Under the pieces are notes generated by a model. That model saw only the letters and a list, made by a program, of their open reading frames with translations, did not search any database and was not told where the DNA came from. This document shows positions 42,824-51,550 of a stretch of DNA of 64,000 nucleotides, one piece after another. The stretch spans positions 79,417 through 143,416 of the forward strand of contig NZ_JAQZSJ010000008.1 in the NCBI RefSeq assembly GCF_029360585.1, written 5' to 3'. Each line of letters begins with the position of its first letter. Position 1 is the stretch's first letter. This stretch comes from Cohnella caldifontis. GTDB lineage: Bacteria > Bacillota > Bacilli > Paenibacillales > Paenibacillaceae. A program made the translations under genes and the position numbers.

Positions 42824-43675
42824 TTGAGCGGAAGACTGCGGACAGACCAGTTGCATATCGGGTACGGCAGGCGTTCTATCGTCGAGGATTTGAGCCTCCG
42901 GATCCCGGACGGTCAGATCACGGCGCTGGTCGGAGCCAATGGCAGCGGCAAATCGACGATCCTGAAGGCGTTGGCCCGCATCTTGAAGCCCGCTTCGGGC
43001 CAAGTGTTGTTGGACGGCAAATCCATTCAGCGCCAATCGACCCGGGAGGTCGCCAAACAGCTGGCGATCCTGCCGCAAAATCCGTCCGCGCCGGACGGGT
43101 TGACCGTGGAGGAACTGGTCGCCTTCGGCCGTTATCCGCATCAGCGGGGAATGGGGACGCTGACCGGGGAGGACCGGAAAGCCGTGGATTGGGCGCTGCA
43201 AGTCACGGGAACGGCGGACTTCCGGGATCGTCCGGTCGACCAACTGTCGGGCGGACAGCGCCAACGGGCTTGGATCGCCATGGCGCTCGCGCAGGATACG
43301 GAGATCCTCCTCCTGGACGAACCGACGACGTTCCTGGATATCGCGCACCAATTGGAGGTGCTTCAGCTGCTGCTCCGCTTGAACCGCGAAGAGGGGCGCA
43401 CGATCGTCATGGTCGTGCACGATCTCAACCATGCCGCCCAATACGCGGACCATGTGGTCGCGATTCGTCAGGGCCGCGCGGTTCGGCAAGGGACGCCGGA
43501 GGAAGTCGTCACGGAAGATATGCTGCGCGCGGTGTTCGGAGTGGAAGCCGTCATCGTGACCGATCCCCGGTTGGGCTTGCCCGTATGCATGCCCTATGCG
43601 CTGGCGCAGGCGGGCCGGAAGGAAGCGGCCCCGCATAAGGACGGGAGGATCGTCTATGATCAGTCCGTCGGATAA
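42824..43675 (+). CDS. Ferric-siderophore ABC transporter ATPase (FecE family)
   Basis: A 283-residue ABC ATPase: Walker [10 protein letters not shown] (37-45), signature LSGGQRQR, Walker [10 protein letters not shown], and the switch histidine in VVHDLNHA. It energises the FecCD permease pair encoded divergently. The C-terminal about 30 residues overlap the start of the next gene by 20 bases. Start: TTG 42824 after GGAGAG. It is under its own promoter and Fur box. Confidence 0.93.
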   Translation: MSGRLRTDQLHIGYGRRSIVEDLSLRIPDGQITALVGANGSGKSTILKALARILKPASGQVLLDGKSIQRQSTREVAKQLAILPQNPSAPDGLTVEELVAFGRYPHQRGMGTLTGEDRKAVDWALQVTGTADFRDRPVDQLSGGQRQRAWIAMALAQDTEILLLDEPTTFLDIAHQLEVLQLLLRLNREEGRTIVMVVHDLNHAAQYADHVVAIRQGRAVRQGTPEEVVTEDMLRAVFGVEAVIVTDPRLGLPVCMPYALAQAGRKEAAPHKDGRIVYDQSVG

Positions 43676-44447
43676 AGCCGCCTTTTTCTACGTCGGCGAA
43701 ACGCGGCGGGAGGAGCCCGTGCTGGAGCTCGACTGGAACATGCTTTCCGATCCGGAGGCCATGCGGCGCTTCTTGGATACGTACCGGGACATCATCGGGG
43801 CGCCTACGCCCGACGTAGCGGCGACCTACTTCGCTTCCTTGCTTGGCAGCTTGTGCGCGGGCTTCCATTATTCGCTGGTTCTGGAGCGGACGGAGCTGCG
43901 GTTCGGCGAGGGAGCGGACGTCCTGCAGCTGTTCGGCGGCGGGGCGCCGTTGCCGATGCTTGCGGCGGTATCGGATCGTTCGCGCCGGCCGATACCCGAA
44001 AACGAGGATTCGAACGCCGAACGGGATCGGTTGGAAAGGTTTTACGGCGAAACGATCCGCCCCATCCTGGAATCCGCTTCCAGGGAGAGCGGGGAGCGCG
44101 TGCGGAACTTGTGGCTGCTGCTCGTTTCGCGTCTGGTCGCCCTGGAGGATCGGTTGGTCGGGATGGCGGATCCGGAGCCGGCCAATCGGCTGAAAAGCCA
44201 TTTCACCCTGCTGCGCGAGGAAGTTCCGCCCGGCGTATTCGGGCTGAAAAACAATCCTTTCGCTTTCGAATTCCGCATGGTGGAGGATCCGGAACATCCG
44301 GGACGTTCCTACCGGCAGCGCGCGGCATGCTGCCTGGCATACAAGATCGGCGAGTACGGGTATTGCTTGACCTGTCCGCGCGTTGCCCCGAAGATGGGCG
44401 AAGCCGCCTATTCCCCGAACCCGAAATCCGCGTCCGGCTCCGCATAG
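43656..44447 (+). CDS. FhuF-like siderophore-iron reductase
   Basis: A 263-residue protein with the FhuF C-terminal [2Fe-2S] cysteine set C225, C226, C237 and C240 (CCLAYK, YCLTCP), diagnostic of the ferric-siderophore reductase FhuF. Such enzymes release iron from imported siderophore in the cytosol. It overlaps the ATPase gene by 20 bases, is co-regulated by Fur, and completes the import pathway. The C-terminal 40 bases overlap the 3' end of the converging DUF1980-type gene. Confidence 0.87.
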   Translation: MISPSDKAAFFYVGETRREEPVLELDWNMLSDPEAMRRFLDTYRDIIGAPTPDVAATYFASLLGSLCAGFHYSLVLERTELRFGEGADVLQLFGGGAPLPMLAAVSDRSRRPIPENEDSNAERDRLERFYGETIRPILESASRESGERVRNLWLLLVSRLVALEDRLVGMADPEPANRLKSHFTLLREEVPPGVFGLKNNPFAFEFRMVEDPEHPGRSYRQRAACCLAYKIGEYGYCLTCPRVAPKMGEAAYSPNPKSASGSA

Positions 44448-44872
44448 CCGAATGCCGGAGCCCATCCGGCAGGGTCCAAGTCCCAAAGGCCGTCTTCCGT
44501 TTCGGCAGGTCGATGTTCGTTCACGGGGATGGGCGGGGAGGAGGAAGGCAAGTTTAGCAACCCCCAAAGCAGCGGGAGGAGAAACAGACCGTACGGCGCG
44601 AACCCTTTCCAGGAGGACGTCTCCCGCGGAAGCGGGCAGCCGCACGCCAACGTATCCCTCCGCTCGCCGCGGACGAACATGGCCTGGGCCGCCTGCACGA
44701 CGGCCATTACGACGAATCCCAACGCAGCCAGCTTGACGTACGGCACCATGCCCGGCTCTACATAACTCGGCAACCCGCCGGTTCGCGCAAGGCGGATAAG
44801 ATAGAAGGACAATCCGCCTAAGATCAGCGCGCGGATCGCATGATGCGCCATCCGGATCCGGTATCGATCCAT
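44408..44872 (-). CDS. Short YcgQ-like (TIGR03943) permease-associated protein
   Basis: A 154-residue protein with membrane helices near 10-32 and 40-63, a Cys-containing loop (RRDTLACGCPLPRETS) and a third helix (APYGLFLLPLLWGLL). It follows the YcgR-like permease, the usual partner of YcgQ. Full-length relatives are longer and have a C-terminal soluble domain with a CC-Ala-Asp motif. That domain is missing here, and the frame stops inside the 3' end of the fhuF-like gene. It may be truncated. The start codon is ATG 44872, preceded by weak purine-rich sequence. Confidence 0.65.
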   Translation of the reverse strand: MDRYRIRMAHHAIRALILGGLSFYLIRLARTGGLPSYVEPGMVPYVKLAALGFVVMAVVQAAQAMFVRGERRDTLACGCPLPRETSSWKGFAPYGLFLLPLLWGLLNLPSSSPPIPVNEHRPAETEDGLWDLDPAGWAPAFGYAEPDADFGFGE

Positions 44873-44886
44873 CTCCACGGCCTCCT

Positions 44887-46017
44887 CTAAAGCAAGGTGT
44901 TTTCGAGCAACAGGGAAAATCCGAGCACCACCGCGGCAATCAGCAGCGATAACTTGGCCACGAACCCGCGGCGGAACACGGCGAGCATCATCAGCGTGTT
45001 TTTGAAATCGAGCATCGGCCCGAATACCAGGAAGCTGAGCAGCGCACCCGGGTGGAACGTGCCGGAGAACGACGCCGCCACAAAGGCGTCGGAAGTCGAA
45101 CAAAGCGAAATCGCGTAAGCGAATCCCATCATCAGCAGGTGGGAGACGAAAGGACCGGAATCCAGGGACAGCAGCAGCCGCTCTCCCGCGAACGTCTGGA
45201 TGACCGCGGTGAGAAACGCCCCGAGCAGCAGGAATTTGCCCATTTCGAAAAATTCGTCCGATGCGTGGGCAACCGTCTGAAACCATCGGCCCTCCACAAG
45301 CAGGCTTGACCCGTGGGAATGCCGGGCGTGTTCATGCTCGTGCTCATGCGCGTGTTCGTGATCGTGCCTATGTGCGTGAACATGCGCGTGTTCGTGATCA
45401 TGCCCATGATCGTGCCCATAAGCATGATTGTGAACGTGCGAGAAGCCGCCTTCCCTAGTATCGGACCGGAGCGGGTTTCTCTTGGAAAACGCGTACAGCA
45501 GCCAGCCGATCGCCGCGGCCGAGACGAAAGCCAAACCCATGCGGTACGCGGCGATTTCCGGCTGCTCCCGGAAGGCAAGATACGTCGAGGTGTACGTGAC
45601 CGGATTGAGGATCGGCGCGGCCAGCACGTAGGTGATGCCGACGTAGGCCGGCATTCCTTTGCGGATAAGGCTCCGCACGATCGGGATCATACCGCATTCG
45701 CAGACGGGCAGGACAATGCCGAGCAGGCAGGCCAGCAGCACTCCCGGTACCGGATGGGACGGGAGAATCCGGCGCAGCGCGTTGTCCGGGACGAATAAAT
45801 GAAGGACGGACGAGACCAGCACGCCGAGCAGGATGAAGGGCAGTGCTTCCAGGAAAATGCCGTAGAACAGCTTCCCGATGCGTTGCCAAGGCTCGGCTTG
45901 CAAAATCTCCGAGCTTGCGGGCCAAGGGAACTGCCGGCTGGCGGCGATCAGGCCGAGCATGGCCAGGCAAGCCGAAGTCAGCGAGAACAGCGTCCATCGG
46001 TACAAAGTTTGCGACAC
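44887..46017 (-). CDS. YcgR/YraQ-like permease with histidine-rich loop
   Basis: A 376-residue DUF318-type permease with about eight membrane helices in two repeats. Conserved stretches are FLEALPFILLGVLVSS, VLPVCECGMIPIVRSL and ILNPVTYTST. Between the halves (about 190-240) is a loop with more than 20 histidines in HDH and HEH runs, which would bind Zn, Ni or Co. With the following YcgQ-like protein it forms a probable metal or anion exporter or importer. The substrate is not proven. GGAGAAG lies before the ATG. Confidence 0.82.
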   Translation of the reverse strand: MSQTLYRWTLFSLTSACLAMLGLIAASRQFPWPASSEILQAEPWQRIGKLFYGIFLEALPFILLGVLVSSVLHLFVPDNALRRILPSHPVPGVLLACLLGIVLPVCECGMIPIVRSLIRKGMPAYVGITYVLAAPILNPVTYTSTYLAFREQPEIAAYRMGLAFVSAAAIGWLLYAFSKRNPLRSDTREGGFSHVHNHAYGHDHGHDHEHAHVHAHRHDHEHAHEHEHEHARHSHGSSLLVEGRWFQTVAHASDEFFEMGKFLLLGAFLTAVIQTFAGERLLLSLDSGPFVSHLLMMGFAYAISLCSTSDAFVAASFSGTFHPGALLSFLVFGPMLDFKNTLMMLAVFRRGFVAKLSLLIAAVVLGFSLLLENTLL

Positions 46018-46163
46018 GTTGCTTCTCCTTTCGGATCCATGCTTCGTTACCTTATGGATATTCCGGGATGGACGAGGATAGACAGCCGGTTTTCCCGGGT
46101 TCTCTCGTTTTGTTTCCTTTGCGCCGATAAAGAAGGTAGAGACGGGCGAAGGGGGAGATCGGG

Positions 46164-46718
46164 ATGGGCGGATCGAATGCAGGGAAAATCATCGTATTCA
46201 CGGGGACGAGCGGAGCCGGCCGCAAGACGATCGCGGGCCGGGTTTCGCAAGCGCTGGGACTGCGCCGGATTTTGTCCGCGACGACCCGCGCGCCCCGGAA
46301 TCCGGAGATGCCCGATGCGGACTACCATTACGTCAGCAAGGAAAGGTTCGAGGAGCTGGAACGCGGGGGAGCGTTCGTCCAAACGGCGGCGATCGACCAT
46401 CACAAGTACGGGGTACTGAAGCGGGAGCTCGAGGAGGCGCTGGAAGGCGGCCATTCCGTCAGCCTGGTCCTGAACCGGGAGGGAGCGGAAGCGGTGAAGG
46501 AGCTGTACGGCGACCGGGTCGTCCGGGTGTTCGTCTACGTGGACAAGAACACCGTCAGGGAACGGCTGGAAAGCAAGGGGGCCCGGTACGACGTGATCGA
46601 ATCGTATCTCGATCACTATACCGATGAAGTGACGTACCGGAAAAAATGCGAGCTGGTCGTGGAGAACGTCGATTTGGACCGAACGGTCGAGCGGATCGCG
46701 GAGATGCTGAAAGCCTAA
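46164..46718 (+). CDS. Guanylate-kinase-like protein with altered P-loop
   Basis: A 184-residue guanylate kinase-fold protein. The N-terminal loop GTSGAGRKTIAG (13-24) has Arg-Lys-Thr where guanylate kinase has Gly-Lys-[Ser/Thr], moving the lysine by one position. The GMP-binding region is recognisable (SATTRAPRNPEMPDADYHYVSKERFEEL). Housekeeping gmk usually lies near rpoZ or remA, so this is a paralogue of uncertain activity. It could be a nucleotide kinase or a binding protein. Start ATG 46164 after GGGGGAGAT. Confidence 0.8.
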   Translation: MGGSNAGKIIVFTGTSGAGRKTIAGRVSQALGLRRILSATTRAPRNPEMPDADYHYVSKERFEELERGGAFVQTAAIDHHKYGVLKRELEEALEGGHSVSLVLNREGAEAVKELYGDRVVRVFVYVDKNTVRERLESKGARYDVIESYLDHYTDEVTYRKKCELVVENVDLDRTVERIAEMLKA

Positions 46719-46730
46719 TCGAAACGCCAT

Positions 46731-46762
46731 GACAAAGGGGGCCGAAATGGGCCCCCTTTGTC
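46731..46762 (+). terminator. Hairpin after the guanylate-kinase-like gene
   Basis: GACAAAGGGGGCC (46731-46743) pairs with GGGCCCCCTTTGTC (46749-46762). It is strong but has no long T-run. A close relative of this hairpin lies at 47415-47448, beyond array 4. Confidence 0.75.
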
Positions 46763-46814
46763 ACTGTTGATGAAGCCGAAACCGGGATTGGGTACCCATT
46801 CCAGGGATTCGAAC

Positions 46815-47350
46815 GTTGTGTAGAAAGATTATAAAAGCTTCGTGTTAACGGGATTTCGGCAGAGTTATGTAAAAAAGTTACATAAAGGCGTCGCGGCAAC
46901 GGGATTTCGGCAGAGTTATGTAAAGAAGTTACATAAAAGCCTCGCGTCAACGGGATTTCGGCAAAGTTATGTAAAAAAGTTACATAAAGGCGTCGTGGCA
47001 ACGGGATTTCGGCAGAGTTATGTAAAGAAGTTACATAAAAGCCTCGCGACAACGGGATTTCGGCAAAGTTATGTAAAAAAGTTACATAAAGGCGTCGTGG
47101 CAACGGGATTTCGGCAGAGTTATGTAAAGAAGTTACATAAAAGCCTCGCGTCAACGGGATTTCGGCAAAGTTATGTAAAAAAGTTACATAAAGGCGTCGT
47201 GGCAACGGGATTTCGGCAGAGTTATGTAAAGAAGTTACATAAAAGCGTCGCGGTGACAGGATTTTGGGGGAGTTATGTAAAAAAGTTACATAAAATCGTC
47301 GCGGTGACGGGATTTCGGCGGAATTATGTAAAAAAGTTACATATAGCATC
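46815..47350. repeat. Tandem array 4: 51-bp unit in a 102-bp two-unit pattern, about 11 units
   Basis: GTTATGTAAA begins units at 46864, 46915, 46966, 47017, 47068, 47119, 47170, 47221 and 47272, with variants at 47323 and a degenerate first unit near 46815. The steps are exactly 51. Units alternate: type A has AAAAAG then GGCGTCG and CAGAG, and type B has AAAGAAG then GCCTCGCG and CAAAG. Thus 102 bp is the amplified block. Each unit contains TTATGTAA-5 bases-TTACATAA, a perfect hairpin. Both strands stay open with 17-residue repeats (YVKKLHK; YVTFLHN), but no coding signals are seen. Confidence 0.96.
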
Positions 47351-47414
47351 GCAGTATCATGATTCTGTTTGAAAACACGCCAGACGACCCTGACGTCGGG
47401 TGCTTCAACAAGCT

Positions 47415-47448
47415 GAAAGGGGGCCGTAATGCAGGCCCCCCCTTTGTC
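47415..47448 (+). terminator. Second GGGGGCC/GGCCCCC hairpin beyond array 4
   Basis: AAAGGGGGCC (47416-47425) pairs with GGCCCCCCCTTT (47434-47445), followed by GTC. It shares its stem, its AAAGGGGGCCG start and the CTTTGTC end with the hairpin at 46731-46762, so array 4 is bracketed by related hairpins. Confidence 0.7.
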
Positions 47449-47590
47449 GTATATAGCCTTTCCGGGGGCTCTCCCTTACTTTCTCCCCAAAAAGTGAAGA
47501 TGGACTTCGAAGCGTATTCCGATTACTTTGTGGGGACCCCCAATCAATCGGAATACGCTGCAGAGCTTCGCGTCGCTTTTGAGGGGGCGG

Positions 47591-47887
47591 TCAATCGCGA
47601 AGCGAAACGACGTGGACGAGCTGCGGGCCGGCCGTAATCTTGATGATGCCTCGTCCGGCGTCGTATTCGGCGTGTCCGGGGCCCACGTCCGCCTCGGGCA
47701 GCGATCCGAGCACGTAGAAAATATCATCGGCCAGCGTGCGCAAGCAAACGGCTTTTTCATTGTCTTCCAGGCTGGACCAGTCGTGGTCGTCCATTTCGAA
47801 AGTGACGTAGAAACGGGGGATCGACGAGATCGCGGCCGACAGGTCGTCGAGGATTTCGTCGTAGTCCCGGGTGTACGGGATGCCCAT
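47591..47887 (-). CDS. Hypothetical protein (98 residues)
   Basis: I do not recognise this protein. ATG 47887 has AAAGGAAAC upstream and opens a 98-residue acidic protein (GIPYTRDYDEILDDLSAAISS, FEMDDHDWSSLEDNEKA, LADDIFYVLGSLPEADVG). No membrane helix is seen. Mixed alpha/beta content with many Asp and Glu suggests a small cytosolic protein. The frame continues upstream to 48028, but the upstream residues are low quality. It is divergent from the LtaS-type gene. Codon use matches the neighbours, so it is likely real. Confidence 0.7.
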   Translation of the reverse strand: MGIPYTRDYDEILDDLSAAISSIPRFYVTFEMDDHDWSSLEDNEKAVCLRTLADDIFYVLGSLPEADVGPGHAEYDAGRGIIKITAGPQLVHVVSLRD

Positions 47888-48060
47888 GGAATCGTTTCCT
47901 TTCTTCAGCCAGCCGTTAGCAGGCCATCCAGGCGGTTTCGCTTTCTTGTTCCCTGCTCTTCCTTTATAATATATAAGGTTGCGACTATGATGTAAAAAAT
48001 TCGCGTATGGCAAGCGGAAATCGATCATTGCGAATCGCGAAACGAAAGGGGGGCGCCGGA

Positions 48061-49935
48061 ATGCAGAGTCGGCAAGGAATCCGATGGCTCGCCAAGCCGT
48101 TCGTGTTTTTTTCCCTCATCATGCTGTGCAAGATTTATTTGGCCCGGTTCGTATTGTTCGAAGGCAGTCCCGGCTGGCTTCCCCTGCTGACGGACTTTCC
48201 CGCCGTGCTGGCCATTTTCAGCCTGATCGAGTGGGCGGCGCCGAAGCGCAAATTCGGCATTTACCTGGCCGCGGATTTGGTGATGACTTGCGTCTATTTC
48301 GCGGTCATCATGTATTATAAATACTTTGGAGTCGTCGTGACCTACCATGCGCTGCAGCAGGTGGGCCAGGTGACGGAAGTGCAGGGGAGCGTCATGTCCC
48401 TGCTCCATCCTTATTTCCTGCTGATTTTCACGGACATCGTTTTGTTCTGGATCCTGCTGGCCGCAAGCCGCCGATTCCGGAAGTGGCGCAAAGGATTGTC
48501 GGGACGCGAACCGAGAGCGGCCGTCGTCGGCGTGCTCGTCGCCGCGCTGGCGATTTGCCTGACGAACGTGTGGCAAAGCCGCGCCAGCATGAATGAACTG
48601 AAGAAGTCGGCGAACATGGGGATTCTTCCCTACGAAACGGTGGAAATCGCGGCAGGCGCGAAGGACGCCGTCGCCGCCATGGTGTCGGAGCCCGAGGAGC
48701 CTACGGACGTCACCCGCCCCGCGATCGCCGAATTAAAAGGGATTACCGAGCCCGTTTCGCCCCAATACCAGGGGATCGCGAAGGGAAAAAACTTGATCAT
48801 CATCCAGATGGAGGCCTTCCAGAACTTCCTGCTGAACGCGAAAATCGACGGCATGGAAGTGACGCCGAATTTGAACGCCCTTCTCGGCGGCACCGTCTAC
48901 TTCCCGCATTTCTTCCAGATGGTCGGCCAAGGCAACACTTCCGACGCGGAGTTCGTGGTGAACACCTCGCTGTACGTTCCGCAGCATGGCGCGGCTTCGC
49001 AGGATTTCGGAGACCGGCAGTTACCCAGCATGCCGCGGCTTCTGGCCGCGAACGGGTACGACACGGCGACGTTCCATACGAACGACGTGAAATTCTGGAA
49101 CCGCAAGGAGCTGTACCGGGCGCTCGGCTTCGGCCGTTACTACGACAAGCAATTCTATGGAACGGACGATCCGGTATTTTTCGGGGCTTCCGACGAAGTG
49201 CTCTACGACAAGACGGCCGGCAAGCTGGAAGAGATGGATAAAGCGGGCAAGCCGTTCTATGCCCAGATCATCACGATGTCCGGCCACCATCCGTTCAACA
49301 TCCCGGACCGCAAAATCCGCTTCAAGCTTCCGGACCGCTATCGGGGGACGCTGGTCGGCGACTATATCGAAGCGCAGAATTACGCGGATTACGCGATCGG
49401 GCAGTTCATTTCGAGGTTAAAGCAGGACGGCTTATGGGACGACAGCGTCATCGTCATTTACGGCGACCATATGGGACTGCCGATTTATTCGCTGAGCGAT
49501 CATGAAAAGGACCTCATGAAAGAAATTTTCGGCCGCGATTACCGTTCCTCCGAGATGATGAACATCCCGCTGATCCTGTCGGTTCCGGGCATTCAGGGGC
49601 CGAAAACGATCGAAGAACTCGGCGGCCAAGCGGACGTATTCCCGACCGTGGCCAATCTGCTGGGCGTCCCGATGGGGGACCAGGTCATCTTCGGACAGGA
49701 TCTGCTCAACCATCCGAGCAATCTGTTGCCGGAGCGCTATTACCTGCCATCTGGATCTTTCATCAACGACAAAGGGATTTTCGTGCCGGGGGCGTCCTTC
49801 TCGGACGGCACGTTCTATGGCCTCGGCGGCCAAGCGGGCACGAAGTCCGACGCCACGGAGGATCAGTACCGCCGCGCGCTCAAGCTGCTCGACATGTCCG
49901 ACCGTTATGTCAAAAGCTTGCCCAAGCTCGATTGA
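48061..49935 (+). CDS. LTA synthase family phosphoglycerol transferase
   Basis: A 624-residue LtaS-type enzyme. Five N-terminal membrane helices (about 10-190) and a linker are followed by an extracytoplasmic sulfatase-like domain (about 245-600). The catalytic threonine is T293 in QGNTSDAEF. Metal ligands include IIQMEAFQNF (E), DDSVIVIYGDH (D/H) and the GHHPFN histidine. It polymerises glycerol phosphate from phosphatidylglycerol, or primes that chain. Paralogues are common in Bacillales. ATG 48061 is in the middle of a longer frame but has GGGGGGC upstream and the right N-terminus. Confidence 0.92.
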   Translation: MQSRQGIRWLAKPFVFFSLIMLCKIYLARFVLFEGSPGWLPLLTDFPAVLAIFSLIEWAAPKRKFGIYLAADLVMTCVYFAVIMYYKYFGVVVTYHALQQVGQVTEVQGSVMSLLHPYFLLIFTDIVLFWILLAASRRFRKWRKGLSGREPRAAVVGVLVAALAICLTNVWQSRASMNELKKSANMGILPYETVEIAAGAKDAVAAMVSEPEEPTDVTRPAIAELKGITEPVSPQYQGIAKGKNLIIIQMEAFQNFLLNAKIDGMEVTPNLNALLGGTVYFPHFFQMVGQGNTSDAEFVVNTSLYVPQHGAASQDFGDRQLPSMPRLLAANGYDTATFHTNDVKFWNRKELYRALGFGRYYDKQFYGTDDPVFFGASDEVLYDKTAGKLEEMDKAGKPFYAQIITMSGHHPFNIPDRKIRFKLPDRYRGTLVGDYIEAQNYADYAIGQFISRLKQDGLWDDSVIVIYGDHMGLPIYSLSDHEKDLMKEIFGRDYRSSEMMNIPLILSVPGIQGPKTIEELGGQADVFPTVANLLGVPMGDQVIFGQDLLNHPSNLLPERYYLPSGSFINDKGIFVPGASFSDGTFYGLGGQAGTKSDATEDQYRRALKLLDMSDRYVKSLPKLD

Positions 49936-49971
49936 ACGCATCCATCTAGAGAGAAAAAAGGGGTTGATGGA

Positions 49972-50637
49972 ATGTATTGGCGCCGATTCGAGTGGAGAAA
50001 GTACGCTCCGCTCGCGCTGATGTTGGTTTTCCCGGTCCTCGGCATGTTGTACGGGTGGACCAACACCCGGCCGACCGCCGACGTGTACTCGCTCGTGACG
50101 GACTTCGACCGGGCGACGCCGTTCATCAAATATTTCGCGCTTCCTTATTCCGTATGGATTTTCTACATTTACGCCTGCTTGGTCTATTTTTTCAAGAAAG
50201 ACGTGAATCTCTACTATAAGGGTTTGGCGATCTACACGATCTGCGCCCTGACCTGCTACCTGGTTTATATGGTCTTCCAGACGACGGTCCCGCGTCCGGA
50301 GATTACGGGCGGCGATCCGTTCTCCTTGCTGATGAACTTCATTTATGAACGGGATCGCCCCTTCAACTGCTTCCCGAGCATCCACTGCTTCTCCAGTTAC
50401 ATGGTGATGCGCCTGCTTTGGGGCAGTTCGTTCAAGAACCGCTGGAACATGATCTTGATCACGGGCATGTCCTCGACCATTATCCTCTCTACGTTGTTCA
50501 TTAAACAGCACGTCATCCTGGACGCGCTCGCGGGCGTGCTGCTGGTCGAATTCGTGCTGGCGGGCATGACGATCGTCGAGACGCAGCTGAAGGAATCGCG
50601 CCAACGCCAGCGCCAGAAACGGACTTTCGGCGCGTAA
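49972..50637 (+). CDS. PAP2 family membrane phosphatase
   Basis: A 221-residue polytopic protein with the PAP2 motifs QTTVPRP (near 103-109), CFPSIHCFSS (near 133-142) and KQHVILDALAG (near 180-190), including both catalytic histidines. It would dephosphorylate a lipid phosphate. It follows the LtaS-type gene by 36 bases in the same direction, so it may handle diacylglycerol- or undecaprenyl-linked phosphates generated in teichoic acid or lipid metabolism. That coupling is inference. Confidence 0.87.
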   Translation: MYWRRFEWRKYAPLALMLVFPVLGMLYGWTNTRPTADVYSLVTDFDRATPFIKYFALPYSVWIFYIYACLVYFFKKDVNLYYKGLAIYTICALTCYLVYMVFQTTVPRPEITGGDPFSLLMNFIYERDRPFNCFPSIHCFSSYMVMRLLWGSSFKNRWNMILITGMSSTIILSTLFIKQHVILDALAGVLLVEFVLAGMTIVETQLKESRQRQRQKRTFGA

Positions 50638-50646
50638 GTCAAGCAA

Positions 50647-50687
50647 CGAAAAACGGGTTGTCCCCTATTCGGGGACAGCCCGTTTTT
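50647..50687 (+). terminator. Terminator after the PAP2 gene
   Basis: AAAAACGGGTTGTCCCC pairs with GGGGACAGCCCGTTTTT around TATTC, with one mismatch. T-runs on both sides allow bidirectional use with the converging tetR-type gene. Confidence 0.9.
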
Positions 50688-50712
50688 ATGCAATCGCCGC
50701 GTATCCGTTTAT

Positions 50713-51345
50713 TCACCCCAGCGGCGTAAGATCTTCATCGAGCGCCGGCAGGCGGCACATCAGGCGAAAATGGTTTTTCATTTGGCGGGTCGTTCGGCCG
50801 AATTCCTTCTTCAGGTGATAATAGCCCAGCGGCAACATGGCGCAAATCAAGGAATGGGCGGCCAGCTGGGGGTCTTGGCGCAAGCCGGGCTCCCTTGCCG
50901 AGATTTCGGCCAGCAGGGAGGAGATTTGCTCCCGGAAGCAGCGGAAAAGCTCGGAATCGAAAAAATTCCCCGATTTCGCGGTGACCTTCTCCTGATGAAG
51001 GTGCGACTGGATCGACAAGATCAATTCGGAATGGGTCTCGATGAGCTCGATCCAGCTGTCCAGCAGCCACCCAAGGCGTTGTTCGGCGGGCTCCTCCCGG
51101 TGTTCCGCGAGATATTCCCGCACGGAATCCAGGAAGTCGCGGCTGTATTCGATCAGAATTTCCAGGCAGAGCTCGCCCTTGTGGGCGTACTTGCGGTACA
51201 GCGTTCCTTGGCCGATGCCTGCCGATTTGGCGATCTGGTGCATGCTGACTTCGCCGACCCCGTATTCGCTGAATAGTGATTCGGCGGTGCGGAGAATCAA
51301 TCGGCGGTGCTCGGCCGCGTCTTTGCGCTCCGGCCGGGTCTGCAT
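50713..51345 (-). CDS. TetR/AcrR family repressor
   Basis: A 210-residue regulator. The N-terminal HTH (about 15-60) includes LFSEYGVGEVSMHQIAKSAGIGQGTLYRKYAHKG, typical of TetR. The C-terminal ligand domain is variable. It is divergent from an MFS efflux gene, with two clear dyad operators in the promoter between them, so it most likely represses itself and the pump. ATG 51345 is eight bases after AAAGGAG. The GTG at 51354 lacks spacing. Confidence 0.88.
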   Translation of the reverse strand: MQTRPERKDAAEHRRLILRTAESLFSEYGVGEVSMHQIAKSAGIGQGTLYRKYAHKGELCLEILIEYSRDFLDSVREYLAEHREEPAEQRLGWLLDSWIELIETHSELILSIQSHLHQEKVTAKSGNFFDSELFRCFREQISSLLAEISAREPGLRQDPQLAAHSLICAMLPLGYYHLKKEFGRTTRQMKNHFRLMCRLPALDEDLTPLG

Positions 51346-51373
51346 CCCCCTCACTCCTTTTGGAAAAATCCGG

Positions 51374-51402
51374 TTGACATCCGGACAATTGTCCTTTAGA
51401 AT
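51374..51402 (+). promoter_or_regulatory. Promoter of the MFS exporter gene
   Basis: TTGACA (51374-51379), 17-base spacer, TAGAAT (51397-51402). The spacer holds the GGACAATTGTCC operator. A second operator begins eight bases after the -10. Confidence 0.88.
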
Positions 51403-51430
51403 CGAAATGAAAACGGACAGATGTCCGTTT
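51383..51430. promoter_or_regulatory. Pair of TetR operators
   Basis: GGACAATTGTCC (51383-51394) is a perfect palindrome between -35 and -10. AAACGGACA-GA-TGTCCGTTT (51411-51430) is a perfect dyad just downstream of the -10. The shared GGACA/TGTCC half sites suggest one regulator, the adjacent TetR protein. Confidence 0.85.
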
Positions 51431-51550
51431 ATGGCTTTCTTTCGTAGAACCCGGGATTTTCTTATTGTACCCGTTTCGATCGGCGGGGGTCAATGAGAGG
51501 ATAGAGAAGCCGGGCGCGGGAGAAGACCTTACCCGGATAGGAGGATCTTC

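Noticed and set aside
46555..47372. Long frames on both strands across array 4 (17-residue repeats)
   Set aside because: They arise because the unit is a multiple of three without stops. There is no ribosome-binding site, and the frames run through gene ends and hairpins.
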